From positions 186,001 through 250,000 of the forward strand of contig NZ_JNAH01000003.1 in NCBI RefSeq assembly GCF_000759885.1: a DNA stretch of 64,000 nt. The letters are read 5' to 3'. Origin of the DNA: Prochlorococcus marinus str. GP2 (GTDB lineage Bacteria > Cyanobacteriota > Cyanobacteriia > PCC-6307 > Cyanobiaceae). Below are positions 1 through 10,299 of this stretch, one piece after another (positions within the stretch are counted from its first letter, which is position 1; every line of letters starts with the position of its first letter). A model generated the notes under the pieces. It saw only the letters and a program-made list of their open reading frames with translations, did not search any database and had not been told where the DNA came from. Both the position numbers and the translations under genes were made by a program.

Positions 1-2359
1 ACTTTCCTTCACTTTTAGAAATCTTTTGGGAATATTCGAGTATAGATTTACCCGCTAGGTTACTAGTCATAATGATTACTGTATTTTTGAAGTCTACAGT
101 TCTTCCTTGAGAGTCCGTTAATCTTCCTTCATCTAAGACTTGCAAAAGTATATTAAAAACTTCTGTATGTGCTTTTTCTATCTCATCAAGAAGTATTACT
201 GAATAGGGTTTGCGTCTTACGGCTTCAGTTAATTGCCCTCCCTCTTCATAGCCAACATAACCTGGAGGCGCCCCCAATAGTCTTGCTACAGCATTTTTCT
301 CCATATATTCACTCATATCTAATCTTAAAAGAGCGTCTTCTTCATCAAATAAAGCTGTTGCAAGAGATTTTGCTAATTCTGTTTTGCCAACACCTGTTGG
401 ACCCATAAATAAAAAAGATCCAATAGGCCTTTTGGGACTTTTCATGCCAACACGAGCTCTTCTTATTGCAGCAGAAACAGCTTCTATAGCTTTTTTTTGT
501 CCAATAACTTTACCACTTAGTTCTGTTTCTAGATTTACTAATTTCTTACGTTCATTTGAGACTACTTTAGATATTGGAATGCCTGTTATTTTTGAGATAA
601 CATCAGCAATATCATCAGGCTCAACTTGATATTTAAAGGGAAAATTTCTATTTTTCTTTACTTTATCAAAGTTCTCTTCAACTTTTTGTATTTCATCCTC
701 TATTGCACTTAACTCTTCTTCAAGCTTTTCTAAAAAATTCATATCATTTGCAATCTCCAAATTAGACTTATCTTTAATTTGTTTTGTTAGCTTCTCTTCT
801 TCTTTCATCAAAATTGATAATTGCTCCATTTCTTCGAGCAAATTATTCCAATTGTCGCAGAGAACATTCAATTTTGCCTCTGATTGTTGCCTCATATTCA
901 ATAGCTTTTCTTGAGCTTCGATATTTTCTCCTTGCAAATTATTAAGTTTTTCATCAATAGTATGAAGTTTGTTTTCTTGTTGGAGAATTATTTGAGGCTT
1001 ATTATTAGCCTCAATTTTTAACTGTGCAGCTGCTTCATCAATTAAATCTATTGCTTTATCAGGTAGACATTTATCGCTGATATATCTGTCGGCCAATTTT
1101 GCAGAATAATTTACAGCCTCTTCAGAAATTCTTATACCATGATGTGATTCATATTTTTTTTTGATACCTTGCAGAATTTTTGCGCTCAATTCAACTGTAG
1201 GTTCAGTAACAGCTATCTTTTGAAAGCAATTATTTAATGCCTGATCTTTTTCAATAGTTTCGCGAAATTTCTCAGGTGTTGTTGTACCAATACATCTAAG
1301 TTCTCCCTCAGCTAGTAAGGGTTTTAAGATGTTGCTAATGTCGGTAGAAGATCTATCAGAACTTAATATTGAGTGAATTTCATCAATAAATAGAATCATT
1401 CCTTGGCTTGGATCTTTTAGTTCCTGAAGTATTAAGCTTAGTCGTTCCTCTAGTTGGCCTCTAAATTTTGTCCCAGAAACTAAAGCGCCTATGTCAAGTG
1501 AAATAATTTTAAGGTCTCTTAAAGAACCAGGAACTTTTTTGTCTACAATTAGCTGGGCAAGTAATTTTGCAATTGAGGTTTTACCAACTCCAGGATTGCC
1601 TATAAGTATTGGATTATTTTTGTTTCTTCTGCATAGTACCCTCATTACATTATTGATCTCATTTTCTCTTCCTATAACGGGATCTAGTAAGCCTTTTTTT
1701 GCTGATTCTGTTAAATCATTTCCATAAATTGAAAGAGCATTTTCATCTTTTCCAACTTGTGTTTTTGTTTCAATTTGAAGTTCACTTTTAGGTAATGGAA
1801 CATTAGCTTTTTTTGATTTTTCTTCTTCAACTAAAGTCTCTATGTTTGATTCAAAATTAGATTGATTATTTATCTCAATTACATTTTTGTAATTAATAGA
1901 ATCTTTTGGTGGATTAATATTTGGGAAAAACTTTAATTCTTCCTCTAATTTTTCCATTGAAAGATTGCCTTCCTCAAAAACATAATTTCCAATTCTTAAA
2001 TCCCTTCCAAGAGCAATTAGTAAATGAGGTATTTCTATTAATCTTGATCCCCATTGAATTTTAATCTGATTTGCATTATCTAATAAAATTTCTAAATCTT
2101 CTCCGATAGTAAAAATATCTGATTCATTTGTTGGTGTTTCTTCTAAAAAATCTTCTGTTATATCTAAAACTATATCTTGGTCGATTGATAATTTTTCAAT
2201 AAAAGCAAAAAATTCACTTGATGAGAACAATGTATGAATTATGTGTTCAATATTAAATTCGCTATGATCCCATTTTTTTGCGGTTTCTTCTCCCAATAAA
2301 AGGAGATTCCAACTGATATCGCTAAAAAGTTCAGGACTGGATGTAAGTGTTTCTCTCAT
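1..2359 (-). CDS. clpB2: ClpB-type AAA+ disaggregase (ClpB2-like), C-terminus off the window
   Basis: The frame is open from ATG at 2359 to the left edge, about 786 codons, so the last 70 to 90 residues of a normal ClpB are missing. Two AAA+ modules are visible: Walker A GNPGVGKT at about residues 254-261 and GPTGVGKT at about 653-660, with Walker B-like ILFIDE and ILLDE. A long charged helical segment between them fits the ClpB middle domain, which marks a disaggregase that works with DnaK rather than a ClpP partner. The first 170 residues are only weakly Clp_N-like, as expected for the second, divergent ClpB of cyanobacteria. It diverges from enolase across a 263-base spacer. The family call is firm; the paralogue number is inference. 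Confidence 0.9.
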   Translation of the reverse strand, partial: MRETLTSSPELFSDISWNLLLLGEETAKKWDHSEFNIEHIIHTLFSSSEFFAFIEKLSIDQDIVLDITEDFLEETPTNESDIFTIGEDLEILLDNANQIKIQWGSRLIEIPHLLIALGRDLRIGNYVFEEGNLSMEKLEEELKFFPNINPPKDSINYKNVIEINNQSNFESNIETLVEEEKSKKANVPLPKSELQIETKTQVGKDENALSIYGNDLTESAKKGLLDPVIGRENEINNVMRVLCRRNKNNPILIGNPGVGKTSIAKLLAQLIVDKKVPGSLRDLKIISLDIGALVSGTKFRGQLEERLSLILQELKDPSQGMILFIDEIHSILSSDRSSTDISNILKPLLAEGELRCIGTTTPEKFRETIEKDQALNNCFQKIAVTEPTVELSAKILQGIKKKYESHHGIRISEEAVNYSAKLADRYISDKCLPDKAIDLIDEAAAQLKIEANNKPQIILQQENKLHTIDEKLNNLQGENIEAQEKLLNMRQQSEAKLNVLCDNWNNLLEEMEQLSILMKEEEKLTKQIKDKSNLEIANDMNFLEKLEEELSAIEDEIQKVEENFDKVKKNRNFPFKYQVEPDDIADVISKITGIPISKVVSNERKKLVNLETELSGKVIGQKKAIEAVSAAIRRARVGMKSPKRPIGSFLFMGPTGVGKTELAKSLATALFDEEDALLRLDMSEYMEKNAVARLLGAPPGYVGYEEGGQLTEAVRRKPYSVILLDEIEKAHTEVFNILLQVLDEGRLTDSQGRTVDFKNTVIIMTSNLAGKSILEYSQKISKSEGK

Positions 2360-2446
2360 ATAACTATAAAAAATATAGTTGATTATTAATTAATATTCTA
2401 AATAGAATCTGCATTAATAATCATCCAATAATTTTCAAATTGTAAG

Positions 2447-2554
2447 ATGAATTTAAAAAATAAGTGTTTGGCAGGGGTTGCGAAGACTTTGGAATTAAAA
2501 AAAGCTTTTCTTATATCTAGTTGTTCTGAAATTTTAAAAATTATATTTGGTTAA
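2447..2554 (+). CDS. Possible 35-residue small protein in the clpB-eno spacer
   Basis: An ATG frame encodes 35 residues beginning MNLKNKCLAGVAKT and ending LKIIFG, between the divergent clpB-like gene and eno and on the eno strand. It has two cysteines and alternating basic and hydrophobic residues but no recognised family. No clear Shine-Dalgarno precedes it. The spacer is very A+T-rich, so a frame this short can arise by chance. It ends 68 bases before the eno start, so it could also be a leader ORF. Reported as a candidate only. Confidence 0.2.
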   Translation: MNLKNKCLAGVAKTLELKKAFLISSCSEILKIIFG

Positions 2555-2619
2555 AATATATATTTCAGATATTAGCCAAATAGTTCAGCTATTAATAGGA
2601 TTTAAATAGTAATAATTAA

Positions 2620-3915
<1,296 letters not shown>

Positions 3916-3919
3916 TTTT

Positions 3920-5587
3920 TTAGCGCTTAAGTTTTTCTAACCGGGAGCCTTTTCTCATACTTAATTGACATTTTATCCAATCAATACTGATTGGTAGTGC
4001 AAAAAAAAGTGGCAATAATGCAAAATTATTTTGTTTATTGGTTACAAGTAAAGCAGATGCAATTGATAAGCTACCTATAAGAATTGAATGGCCTAAAGTT
4101 TTTTGAGCAGTGAACATTTTTTTGAATTGCCTATCAGACTCTCCCATTCTTATTTGCAGTTGTAAATCTCCCTGCTCTAATCTTTCTAAACTTTCATCTA
4201 TTCTTTTTGGAATACCAACAGCTTTCGATCCTAGTTCACCTACTTGCCTTCCAAATTGGTTAATTAAATCGTTGGGAGTTTGATTATTTGAAGTCATAAG
4301 TTCTATTAAATAAGGCTTGGTAACTGATACAAGGTTAAACCCTGGGTCAAGCATTCTACCAACTCCTTCAAAAGTTGATAAGGCTCTCATCACGAAGATT
4401 AAATCTACTGGAAGTTGAAATGGTGTTTCATAAACAAGTTCGTATAAATCTCCAGATAATTTTTCAATAATATTTGGACTAAATGGTGGGGTTAAAGCTT
4501 CTTTAAGCATTAATCTGACTAATCTTCTGACTGGTCCTACATCAATATCTTTTGAAATTAGCCCAGCTTGTTGTAATTGACTAACAAGCGATGAGGCGTC
4601 TCTTAAAGCAGCAGACTTAACCATCCCCCCTAATCTTGTTTGAAGATTATTTGAGATATTACCCATCATTCCGAAATCATAAAAAATCAATTTACCTTTA
4701 TTTGAAACTGCTAGATTTCCTGGATGAGGGTCTGCATGAAAGAAACCGTAATTTACTAATTGCTTTAAATAGCTGATAGCGCCAATTTCTGCAATTTTAG
4801 GTAAATCAATTTCTTGTGATTGTAACTTTTCTAAATCGCTTATTTTTGTTCCTTCCAGATAACTCAAACAAAGCACTTTTTCACTGCTCATATCCCAAAT
4901 TACTTCAGGAACTTCAACATTTTCATCATCAAGAAATTGCTGCCTAAATCTCGCTGCATATTGTGCTTCACAATTAAAATCAAGTTCCTTCATGAGTACT
5001 TTTCTACACTCTTTGGCAATATCAACCCAGTTTCTACCTCGACTCCAATTCTCATTTTTCTGCAACAATCCTGCTATTTGTTGCATTATGCCCAAATCAA
5101 TAATAAATAATTCTTTTAAATTGGGTCTTTGAACTTTAAATACTACTTTCTTACCATCTTTTAAAGTCGCCCTATGAACCTGAGCTAGTGATGCTGATCC
5201 AACCGGATCACCTATTATTTGATCTATTTCATTAAACTTGGACCCAAGTTCTTCTCTTATAGTTTCTTCAACTTGCTCAAATGAAAAATTAGGAACTTGA
5301 TCTTGCAATTTAGACAATTCCTGAATCCAGGTATTAGGAATTAAGTCAGGTCTCGCTGATAATAATTGTCCAATTTTTATAAATGCTGAACCAAGCTTTA
5401 TTAATTGATTAGTAAACCATCTTGCTCTTTTACTTTGGACCCTACTTTTTTCATTGCTATTAATTTTAAAAATTGTAAATCTAATATTATCTATCCACAA
5501 ATTAATTAAAAGCGAAATCAGAGTTATCCAAATAATAAAGGCCCTTTTCAATTTTTTTAAACGATAATAAAGAATGTGATAACTCAT
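3920..5587 (-). CDS. ABC1/AarF/UbiB-family atypical kinase
   Basis: A 555-residue protein of the ABC1 (ADCK/UbiB) family, atypical kinases or ATPases linked to quinone synthesis and, in plastids and cyanobacteria, to prenyl-lipid metabolism. Visible signatures are the KIGQLLSARPDLIP segment near residue 72 (the KxGQ motif), an alanine-rich nucleotide loop GSASLAQVHRA, the HADPHPGN catalytic loop and the YDFGMMG metal-binding motif. An N-terminal hydrophobic stretch (about 18-33) and a C-terminal hydrophobic pair (about 500-535) suggest membrane association. Its ATG overlaps the stop of the upstream 105-residue gene by 4 bases, so the two are probably translationally coupled. The exact substrate is unknown. 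Confidence 0.88.
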   Translation of the reverse strand: MSYHILYYRLKKLKRAFIIWITLISLLINLWIDNIRFTIFKINSNEKSRVQSKRARWFTNQLIKLGSAFIKIGQLLSARPDLIPNTWIQELSKLQDQVPNFSFEQVEETIREELGSKFNEIDQIIGDPVGSASLAQVHRATLKDGKKVVFKVQRPNLKELFIIDLGIMQQIAGLLQKNENWSRGRNWVDIAKECRKVLMKELDFNCEAQYAARFRQQFLDDENVEVPEVIWDMSSEKVLCLSYLEGTKISDLEKLQSQEIDLPKIAEIGAISYLKQLVNYGFFHADPHPGNLAVSNKGKLIFYDFGMMGNISNNLQTRLGGMVKSAALRDASSLVSQLQQAGLISKDIDVGPVRRLVRLMLKEALTPPFSPNIIEKLSGDLYELVYETPFQLPVDLIFVMRALSTFEGVGRMLDPGFNLVSVTKPYLIELMTSNNQTPNDLINQFGRQVGELGSKAVGIPKRIDESLERLEQGDLQLQIRMGESDRQFKKMFTAQKTLGHSILIGSLSIASALLVTNKQNNFALLPLFFALPISIDWIKCQLSMRKGSRLEKLKR

Positions 5588-5901
5588 TTAATTTGATTAT
5601 TTATAGTTTTATTAAAGAGATCAATTTGCTTATTGATACCTTCAATTTCATTTAAAGCTTTTTTTATTTTGGAATCTTGATGAGTATTTGTATTATCATT
5701 TTCTTGAATATTTTCGGCTTTCTCCATTCTGGAGGCTTCCTCGATTATTGATTCTTTCAAACTATCAAATTCTTTTTTGAGAATTTCTGGAGCATCCTGA
5801 GCAATATTTGTTGCTTCTTCAATTTTTTCAACCAATATTTCGTTTATTTTTTCTGTAACTTTCTTGATGGCAGCTTTTAAAAGGTAGTCAGAGTTGGTCA
5901 T
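5584..5901 (-). CDS. Small helical hypothetical protein upstream of the ABC1 kinase
   Basis: A 105-residue, charged, mostly helical protein with no membrane segment and no cysteine. It contains heptad-like stretches (AAIKKVTEKINEILVEKIEEA and the C-terminal 30 residues), suggesting a coiled coil. It overlaps the ABC1-family gene by 4 bases (ATGA) and is its likely operon partner. No family is recognised. The overlap and the open, codon-biased frame support a real gene; a function cannot be given. Confidence 0.6.
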   Translation of the reverse strand: MTNSDYLLKAAIKKVTEKINEILVEKIEEATNIAQDAPEILKKEFDSLKESIIEEASRMEKAENIQENDNTNTHQDSKIKKALNEIEGINKQIDLFNKTINNQIK

Positions 5902-6155
5902 GAAAAATATAATGTTTCTACGGAAAATGATTTTTCGATATGTCCTAATAATAGATCAATACAGAACATTTCACGTAACTGATCATTTTGATGATTAATT
6001 TTTTATGTTTTTCCTATGTAAGTTTGTTTCTATATTATGCTTTTTTCTCTTTTTTCTTTTAACTTATATCTATAAACAAGGTTAGGTATTTACATTAAAG
6101 ATATCTTCTAACCAAGAGCTCATCTAATTAACTACTAAAAAGGAGTTTTATTAAA

Positions 6156-7112
6156 TTGGAAATCATTGAGTCAGATGTAGTTATTATCGGAGGAGGACCG
6201 GCAGGATGTACTTGCGCACTTTATACATCTCGTTCAAACTTAAAAACAGTAATTTTAGATAAAAATCCATCTGTTGGTGCCTTAGCAATAACTCATCAAA
6301 TAGCTAATTATCCAGGTGTTCCGGTCGATATAAGTGGGGAGAATTTACTTACTCTAATGAGAGAACAGGCTGTGCAATACGGCACAGACTATAGAAGAGC
6401 ACAAGTATTTGGAATAGACGCTAGTGGTGAATGGAAAATGGTTTATACACCCGAAGGTACTTTCAAAGCGAAAGCACTTGTACTTGCAAGTGGAGCTATG
6501 GGTAGGCCTGCATCATTTAAGGGCGAAGCCGATTTTCTTGGTAAAGGAGTAAGTTATTGTGCTACATGTGATGGGGCTTTTTATAAAAATAAAGAAGTTG
6601 CCGTTGTTGGCGTGAACAAGGAGGCAATTGAAGAGGCAACTGTTCTAACTAAATTTGCATCAACTGTGCATTGGATTACATCAAGTGATCCTAAATCAGA
6701 TAATGAAGAAGCTATGGAATTGATGGATTATTCAAATATAAAACATTGGAGTAGAACAAGATTATTGGAAATATTGGGTGATGATATGGGTGTTAATGGG
6801 GTTGTTGTAAAGAATAAGCAAGAAGAAAATCCTATCAATTTAAATTTAGATGGAGTCTTTGTCTATATGAGTGGTTCAAAGCCGATTACTGATTTTTTAG
6901 GTGATCAAATTGCTTTAAAAGAAGACGGAGGAGTTATTGTTGATGACTTTATGTCTACAAACTCCGATGGAGTATGGGCTATTGGAGATATAAGAAATAC
7001 ACCATTTAAGCAAGCAGTCGTCGCGGCTTCTGATGGATGTATTGCCGCAATGTCAATTGACAGATATTTAAATAGTAGAAAAAATATAAGAGTAGATTGG
7101 ATTCATTCTTAA
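6156..7112 (+). CDS. Thioredoxin-reductase-like flavoprotein lacking a pyridine-nucleotide site (DDOR/DTR-like)
   Basis: A 318-residue member of the low-molecular-weight thioredoxin reductase family. The FAD-binding GGGPAGCT motif sits at residues 12-19, the redox-active C135-A-T-C138 pair at 135-138, and a second FAD motif ends AIGDIR near 275. The start is TTG at 6156, preceded by a good AAAGGAG ribosome-binding site at 6138-6144. The NADPH domain is abnormal: the usual GGGxxAxEEA is VGVNKEAIEEA at 151-161, and the HRRxxxRA phosphate-binding motif is replaced by ITSSDPK around 174-180. From family knowledge, cyanobacterial diflavin-linked disulfide oxidoreductases (also called deeply rooted thioredoxin reductases) show this loss. 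Assignment to that subgroup is inference. Confidence 0.85.
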   Translation: MEIIESDVVIIGGGPAGCTCALYTSRSNLKTVILDKNPSVGALAITHQIANYPGVPVDISGENLLTLMREQAVQYGTDYRRAQVFGIDASGEWKMVYTPEGTFKAKALVLASGAMGRPASFKGEADFLGKGVSYCATCDGAFYKNKEVAVVGVNKEAIEEATVLTKFASTVHWITSSDPKSDNEEAMELMDYSNIKHWSRTRLLEILGDDMGVNGVVVKNKQEENPINLNLDGVFVYMSGSKPITDFLGDQIALKEDGGVIVDDFMSTNSDGVWAIGDIRNTPFKQAVVAASDGCIAAMSIDRYLNSRKNIRVDWIHS

Positions 7113-7133
7113 AATAAATATTTATTATTAGCA

Positions 7134-7415
7134 TTAAAGGGGTGTTGCTTCAGAAATATATGCCACTCCTCCGTAGTAGCTTAAATCGTCCCTAATGTTA
7201 TCTCTCATTTTATCTATTAATTCTTGCTCACAAAAAACAATTACATGAGCATTTGCTCCTAATCCTGTAAATTCCATATCTTCAGTAACAACTCTTTCAG
7301 GCCCTCTACCTGTGGCATGTTTCATAACTGTATATCCAGGAACATTAGCTTTTTCTAATGTTTTAATAATTGCATCTAGTTCTCTTTCACTAAATATTAA
7401 GTCTAATCTTTTCAT
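7134..7415 (-). CDS. sbtB: PII-like signalling protein SbtB
   Basis: A 93-residue protein encoded 2 bases downstream of sbtA. In the family SbtB binds adenine nucleotides, including cAMP and c-di-AMP, and regulates the SbtA bicarbonate transporter. The N-terminal beta-alpha-beta strand (KRLDLIFSERELDAIIKTL), the long loop with TGRGPERVV, and the C-terminal half FTGLGANAHVIVF fit the family. The protein ends at EATPL, so the C-terminal Cys-Gly-Pro-Glu-Gly-Cys redox loop present in the Synechocystis protein is missing. The call rests on the fold-like pattern and on tight linkage to sbtA. Confidence 0.82.
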   Translation of the reverse strand: MKRLDLIFSERELDAIIKTLEKANVPGYTVMKHATGRGPERVVTEDMEFTGLGANAHVIVFCEQELIDKMRDNIRDDLSYYGGVAYISEATPL

Positions 7416-7417
7416 TT

Positions 7418-8416
7418 TTATAAAGGGGAAAGTGGGATAATAGTATTTACTAAACCCATATATATGGGAATGCCGAGAACTATATTGAATGGGAAAGTTA
7501 GACCTAGTGTAGTTGAAATATAATAACTAGATTTAGCTTCTGGAACTGTCATTCTCATCGCTGCAGGAACTGCTAAATAAGAGGCGCTTGCACATAAAAC
7601 CACAAACAAAAGTGCATTGCCAGGTCCTAAAGATAAAAATCTTGCAACGAAAACACCAATAAATGCGTTAAACAAAGGCATAAAAATGGCAAATCCAATT
7701 AAGAACGAACCCGCATTTTTCAGTCTCGGCAATCTTTGAGCAGCGACTATTCCCATATCTAATAAGAAGAAGCATTCTGCTCCATAGAACAATTGTCCAG
7801 TAAAAGGCTCCATTTTTTCAATTCCTGAGGGATTACTGGAAGCAGTAAGAAATCCTACAATTAAGCTTGAGAGCAATAAATAAACTGATCCATTCAAAAG
7901 TGATTCGTGTAATATTGCGCTTAGATGCATCTTTCTTGATTTTGGTCTATTTTTGGGAGCTGCAAATTTCACAAGTAATAATCCAACAATTATTGCAGGA
8001 GACTCCATTAAAGCTAAGGCGCCAACCATAAACCCATCAAAAGCTATTTTTTGGCTTTCCAAAAAACTTTCTGCGGAAATAAATGTAACAGCACTAATTG
8101 AACCGTATGCGGCTGCTATTGCGGCTGAATTAAAGACATCAAACTTAAATCTTAAAATTAAAAATCCAATCAGCGGGATTACTAATGACATCAGTATTGC
8201 AGCACTTAAAGTAGGCAATACTTGATCTGTAAAACCACTTTTCTGTATCTCTATACCTCCTTTAAACCCAATAGCTAGTAGTAAATATAAGGAGAAGAGT
8301 TTAGGTAATGGGGCTGGTATTTCTAAATCAGATTTAAAGATTACTGATATTGCTCCAATCAAAAAGAAAAGAACTGGCGGGGCTAGTACATTTTGCAGAA
8401 TTGGATTTATTTCCAT
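7418..8416 (-). CDS. sbtA: Sodium-dependent bicarbonate transporter SbtA-like (DUF897)
   Basis: A 332-residue polytopic inner-membrane protein with about ten hydrophobic segments in two halves, fitting the SbtA inverted-repeat fold. Recognisable elements are AIGFKGGIEIQKSG in the first half, AAYGSISAVTFISA, and ASASYLAVPAAMRMTVPEA in the second half, which align with the SGSTMAAAL and SSSDISGPPTLR regions of Synechocystis SbtA. It is about 40 residues shorter than that protein, mostly through a shorter central cytoplasmic loop. It lies between a SulP transporter (6-base gap) and sbtB (2-base gap), forming a carbon-uptake operon. Transport of HCO3- is inferred from the family. Confidence 0.85.
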   Translation of the reverse strand: MEINPILQNVLAPPVLFFLIGAISVIFKSDLEIPAPLPKLFSLYLLLAIGFKGGIEIQKSGFTDQVLPTLSAAILMSLVIPLIGFLILRFKFDVFNSAAIAAAYGSISAVTFISAESFLESQKIAFDGFMVGALALMESPAIIVGLLLVKFAAPKNRPKSRKMHLSAILHESLLNGSVYLLLSSLIVGFLTASSNPSGIEKMEPFTGQLFYGAECFFLLDMGIVAAQRLPRLKNAGSFLIGFAIFMPLFNAFIGVFVARFLSLGPGNALLFVVLCASASYLAVPAAMRMTVPEAKSSYYISTTLGLTFPFNIVLGIPIYMGLVNTIIPLSPL

Positions 8417-8422
8417 AAATTA

Positions 8423-10075
8423 TTAGGCTATTTCTTTTAGAGCGGTTTCTAAAGCTTCTTTTCTTGTTTCAATAATGCCTTCAACTCCAAACTTAGCTAA
8501 TCTATCTTTTACTTTTTCATTTGCCCCAGCAACAAATGCTTTTCTGGAATTATTTTTTGCTTCCTGCATCATGTCCTCTATTGCGAGAGTCGCCGTCACT
8601 CCAAGTCTTGGTACATCAGTTATGTCTAGTATCAAAACCTTGTAGTTTCTGACTAGCATCATTCTTTCGGATATGCCTTTAGCTGCTCCAAAACTAAGTG
8701 GTCCTTTTAGTCTAAATAACATTACTTCTCCTGAACATCTATCTAGTAGTGCTTTTTCATCAGTAGGTAATGCATTTTTAGCTTGATCATCATTTGATAA
8801 AGGATTATCTTCATCCATACCTTCTAATTGAGTTTCGGTTATTGAATCAATAGTGAGCATATTAGCAATGAATACACCGACTAAAACTGCCCAAATTAAA
8901 TCCCAAAAAACAGTCATTAGGAGTACACCGTACATTACAACTGAAGTTTTTAAAGATAATTTGTGAGCCCTCCTCAAGAATCCCCAATCAATAATATCTA
9001 GACCAACTTTTATAAGAATTCCTGCAAGCAAAGCAGTTGGTATTTGCTCAGCTAAAGGTCCTGCGCCAACTAAAACTATGAACAACACAACCGAGTGAAC
9101 CATACCGGAAATGGGAGTTGATCCTCCAGATTTAACATTTATAACTGTTCTCATGGTTGCTCCTGCTCCTGGTAAACCTGAAAACAGACCTGCAACAGCA
9201 TTTCCTATTCCTTGACCAATAAGTTCTCTATCAGAATTATGTTTTGTTTGAGAGATATTGTCTGCTACTAAGGAAGTCAGTAAGGAGTCAATTGCGCCAA
9301 GTACTGCTAAGACTAATCCTGCTTTGAAAATAATTGGGAAATATTGATTAAAACTTGGGAAATTCAAAGATGGAACTCCCTTTGGGATTTCTCCAATTCT
9401 ATCAATAGCTCCATCTCCAAAAATTAATATTGATATAGGGGTAACTATCAATAGGGCCAAAAGAGGAGAAGGAACCCACTGACTTATTTTTCTAGGAGTA
9501 AGAAATACTATACCTAGTGTCATTACTGCTACTCCAATAGCAGCACCATTGGGCTGGAAATTGGACAATACAGTAGTTAAAGATTCGACTACTCCACCTC
9601 GAGTGCTAATTCCAAGTAATGGTCCAATCTGAAGCGCAATGATTATTACTCCAATACCAGACATAAATCCTGAAACAACAGAATATGGAACTAAAGTAAT
9701 GTATTTACCCAGTTTTAGAATTCCGAATAATATTTGCAATAAGCCGCCAATGACTACAGCTGCCATAACTAAAGGTAAAATTTGTCCTGCAGATAGATCT
9801 CTTGGAACCCCTACTGCTGCTAAGCCTGCTACTACACCAGCAACAGTTACACTCATGGGACCGGTAGGCCCACTAACTTGAGCAGGAGTTCCGCCGAATA
9901 ATGCTGCTAAAAAACCAACTACTACTGCTCCATATAGGCCATAAATTGCTCCGCCAGGACCTAACGCAGCATTACCAAAAGCAAGAGCGAGAGGTAAAGC
10001 CACTACTGCGGCTGTGATGCCTCCAAGAATATCGCCTCTTACATTTTTCAGATGAAAACCATTAATTATTTTCAA
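8423..10075 (-). CDS. SulP-family anion transporter with STAS domain, BicA-like
   Basis: A 550-residue membrane protein of the SulP family. The N-terminal part has about 12 hydrophobic segments, starting with GDILGGITAAVVALPLALAF and with the family motif AQVSGPTGPMSV near residue 65. The C-terminal 110 residues form a cytoplasmic STAS domain with VLILDITDVPRLGV. Cyanobacterial SulP proteins of this type include the BicA sodium/bicarbonate symporters. Its place as first gene of an operon with sbtA and sbtB supports bicarbonate as substrate, although sulfate cannot be excluded from sequence alone. It is divergent from hemB across a 224-base spacer. Confidence 0.82.
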   Translation of the reverse strand: MKIINGFHLKNVRGDILGGITAAVVALPLALAFGNAALGPGGAIYGLYGAVVVGFLAALFGGTPAQVSGPTGPMSVTVAGVVAGLAAVGVPRDLSAGQILPLVMAAVVIGGLLQILFGILKLGKYITLVPYSVVSGFMSGIGVIIIALQIGPLLGISTRGGVVESLTTVLSNFQPNGAAIGVAVMTLGIVFLTPRKISQWVPSPLLALLIVTPISILIFGDGAIDRIGEIPKGVPSLNFPSFNQYFPIIFKAGLVLAVLGAIDSLLTSLVADNISQTKHNSDRELIGQGIGNAVAGLFSGLPGAGATMRTVINVKSGGSTPISGMVHSVVLFIVLVGAGPLAEQIPTALLAGILIKVGLDIIDWGFLRRAHKLSLKTSVVMYGVLLMTVFWDLIWAVLVGVFIANMLTIDSITETQLEGMDEDNPLSNDDQAKNALPTDEKALLDRCSGEVMLFRLKGPLSFGAAKGISERMMLVRNYKVLILDITDVPRLGVTATLAIEDMMQEAKNNSRKAFVAGANEKVKDRLAKFGVEGIIETRKEALETALKEIA

Positions 10076-10299
10076 AGATGCTCTCCTTAAAATAAATACT
10101 TAACTAGAAAATATTATCTCTTAATGACGTAAATTTGTGAAAAATGAAGATTGTGCAAAATATTTTTGTAACTTTTTTTGCTGCCATTAAATATATTTTA
10201 GTTAATTTTCCTGAACAAAAGTAGTCTCTGATTGATTTATGTGCGAGGCAAGCGATTAATGTATTAGATAAATATTTTTTAATTTAAAATAATATTCAA

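Noticed and set aside
1-2359. Plus-strand frames inside the clpB-like gene
   Set aside because: The minus-strand frame carries both AAA+ modules; opposite-strand frames are shadows.
5911-5997. A 28-residue frame (MFLRKMIFRYVL...) upstream of the thioredoxin-reductase-like gene
   Set aside because: No ribosome-binding site, odd composition, no family; probably chance.
10144-10224. A 26-residue hydrophobic frame (MKIVQNIFVTFFAAIKYILV...) in the bicA-hemB spacer
   Set aside because: It resembles a one-helix peptide but has no ribosome-binding site and no recognisable family, and A+T-rich spacers give such frames by chance.
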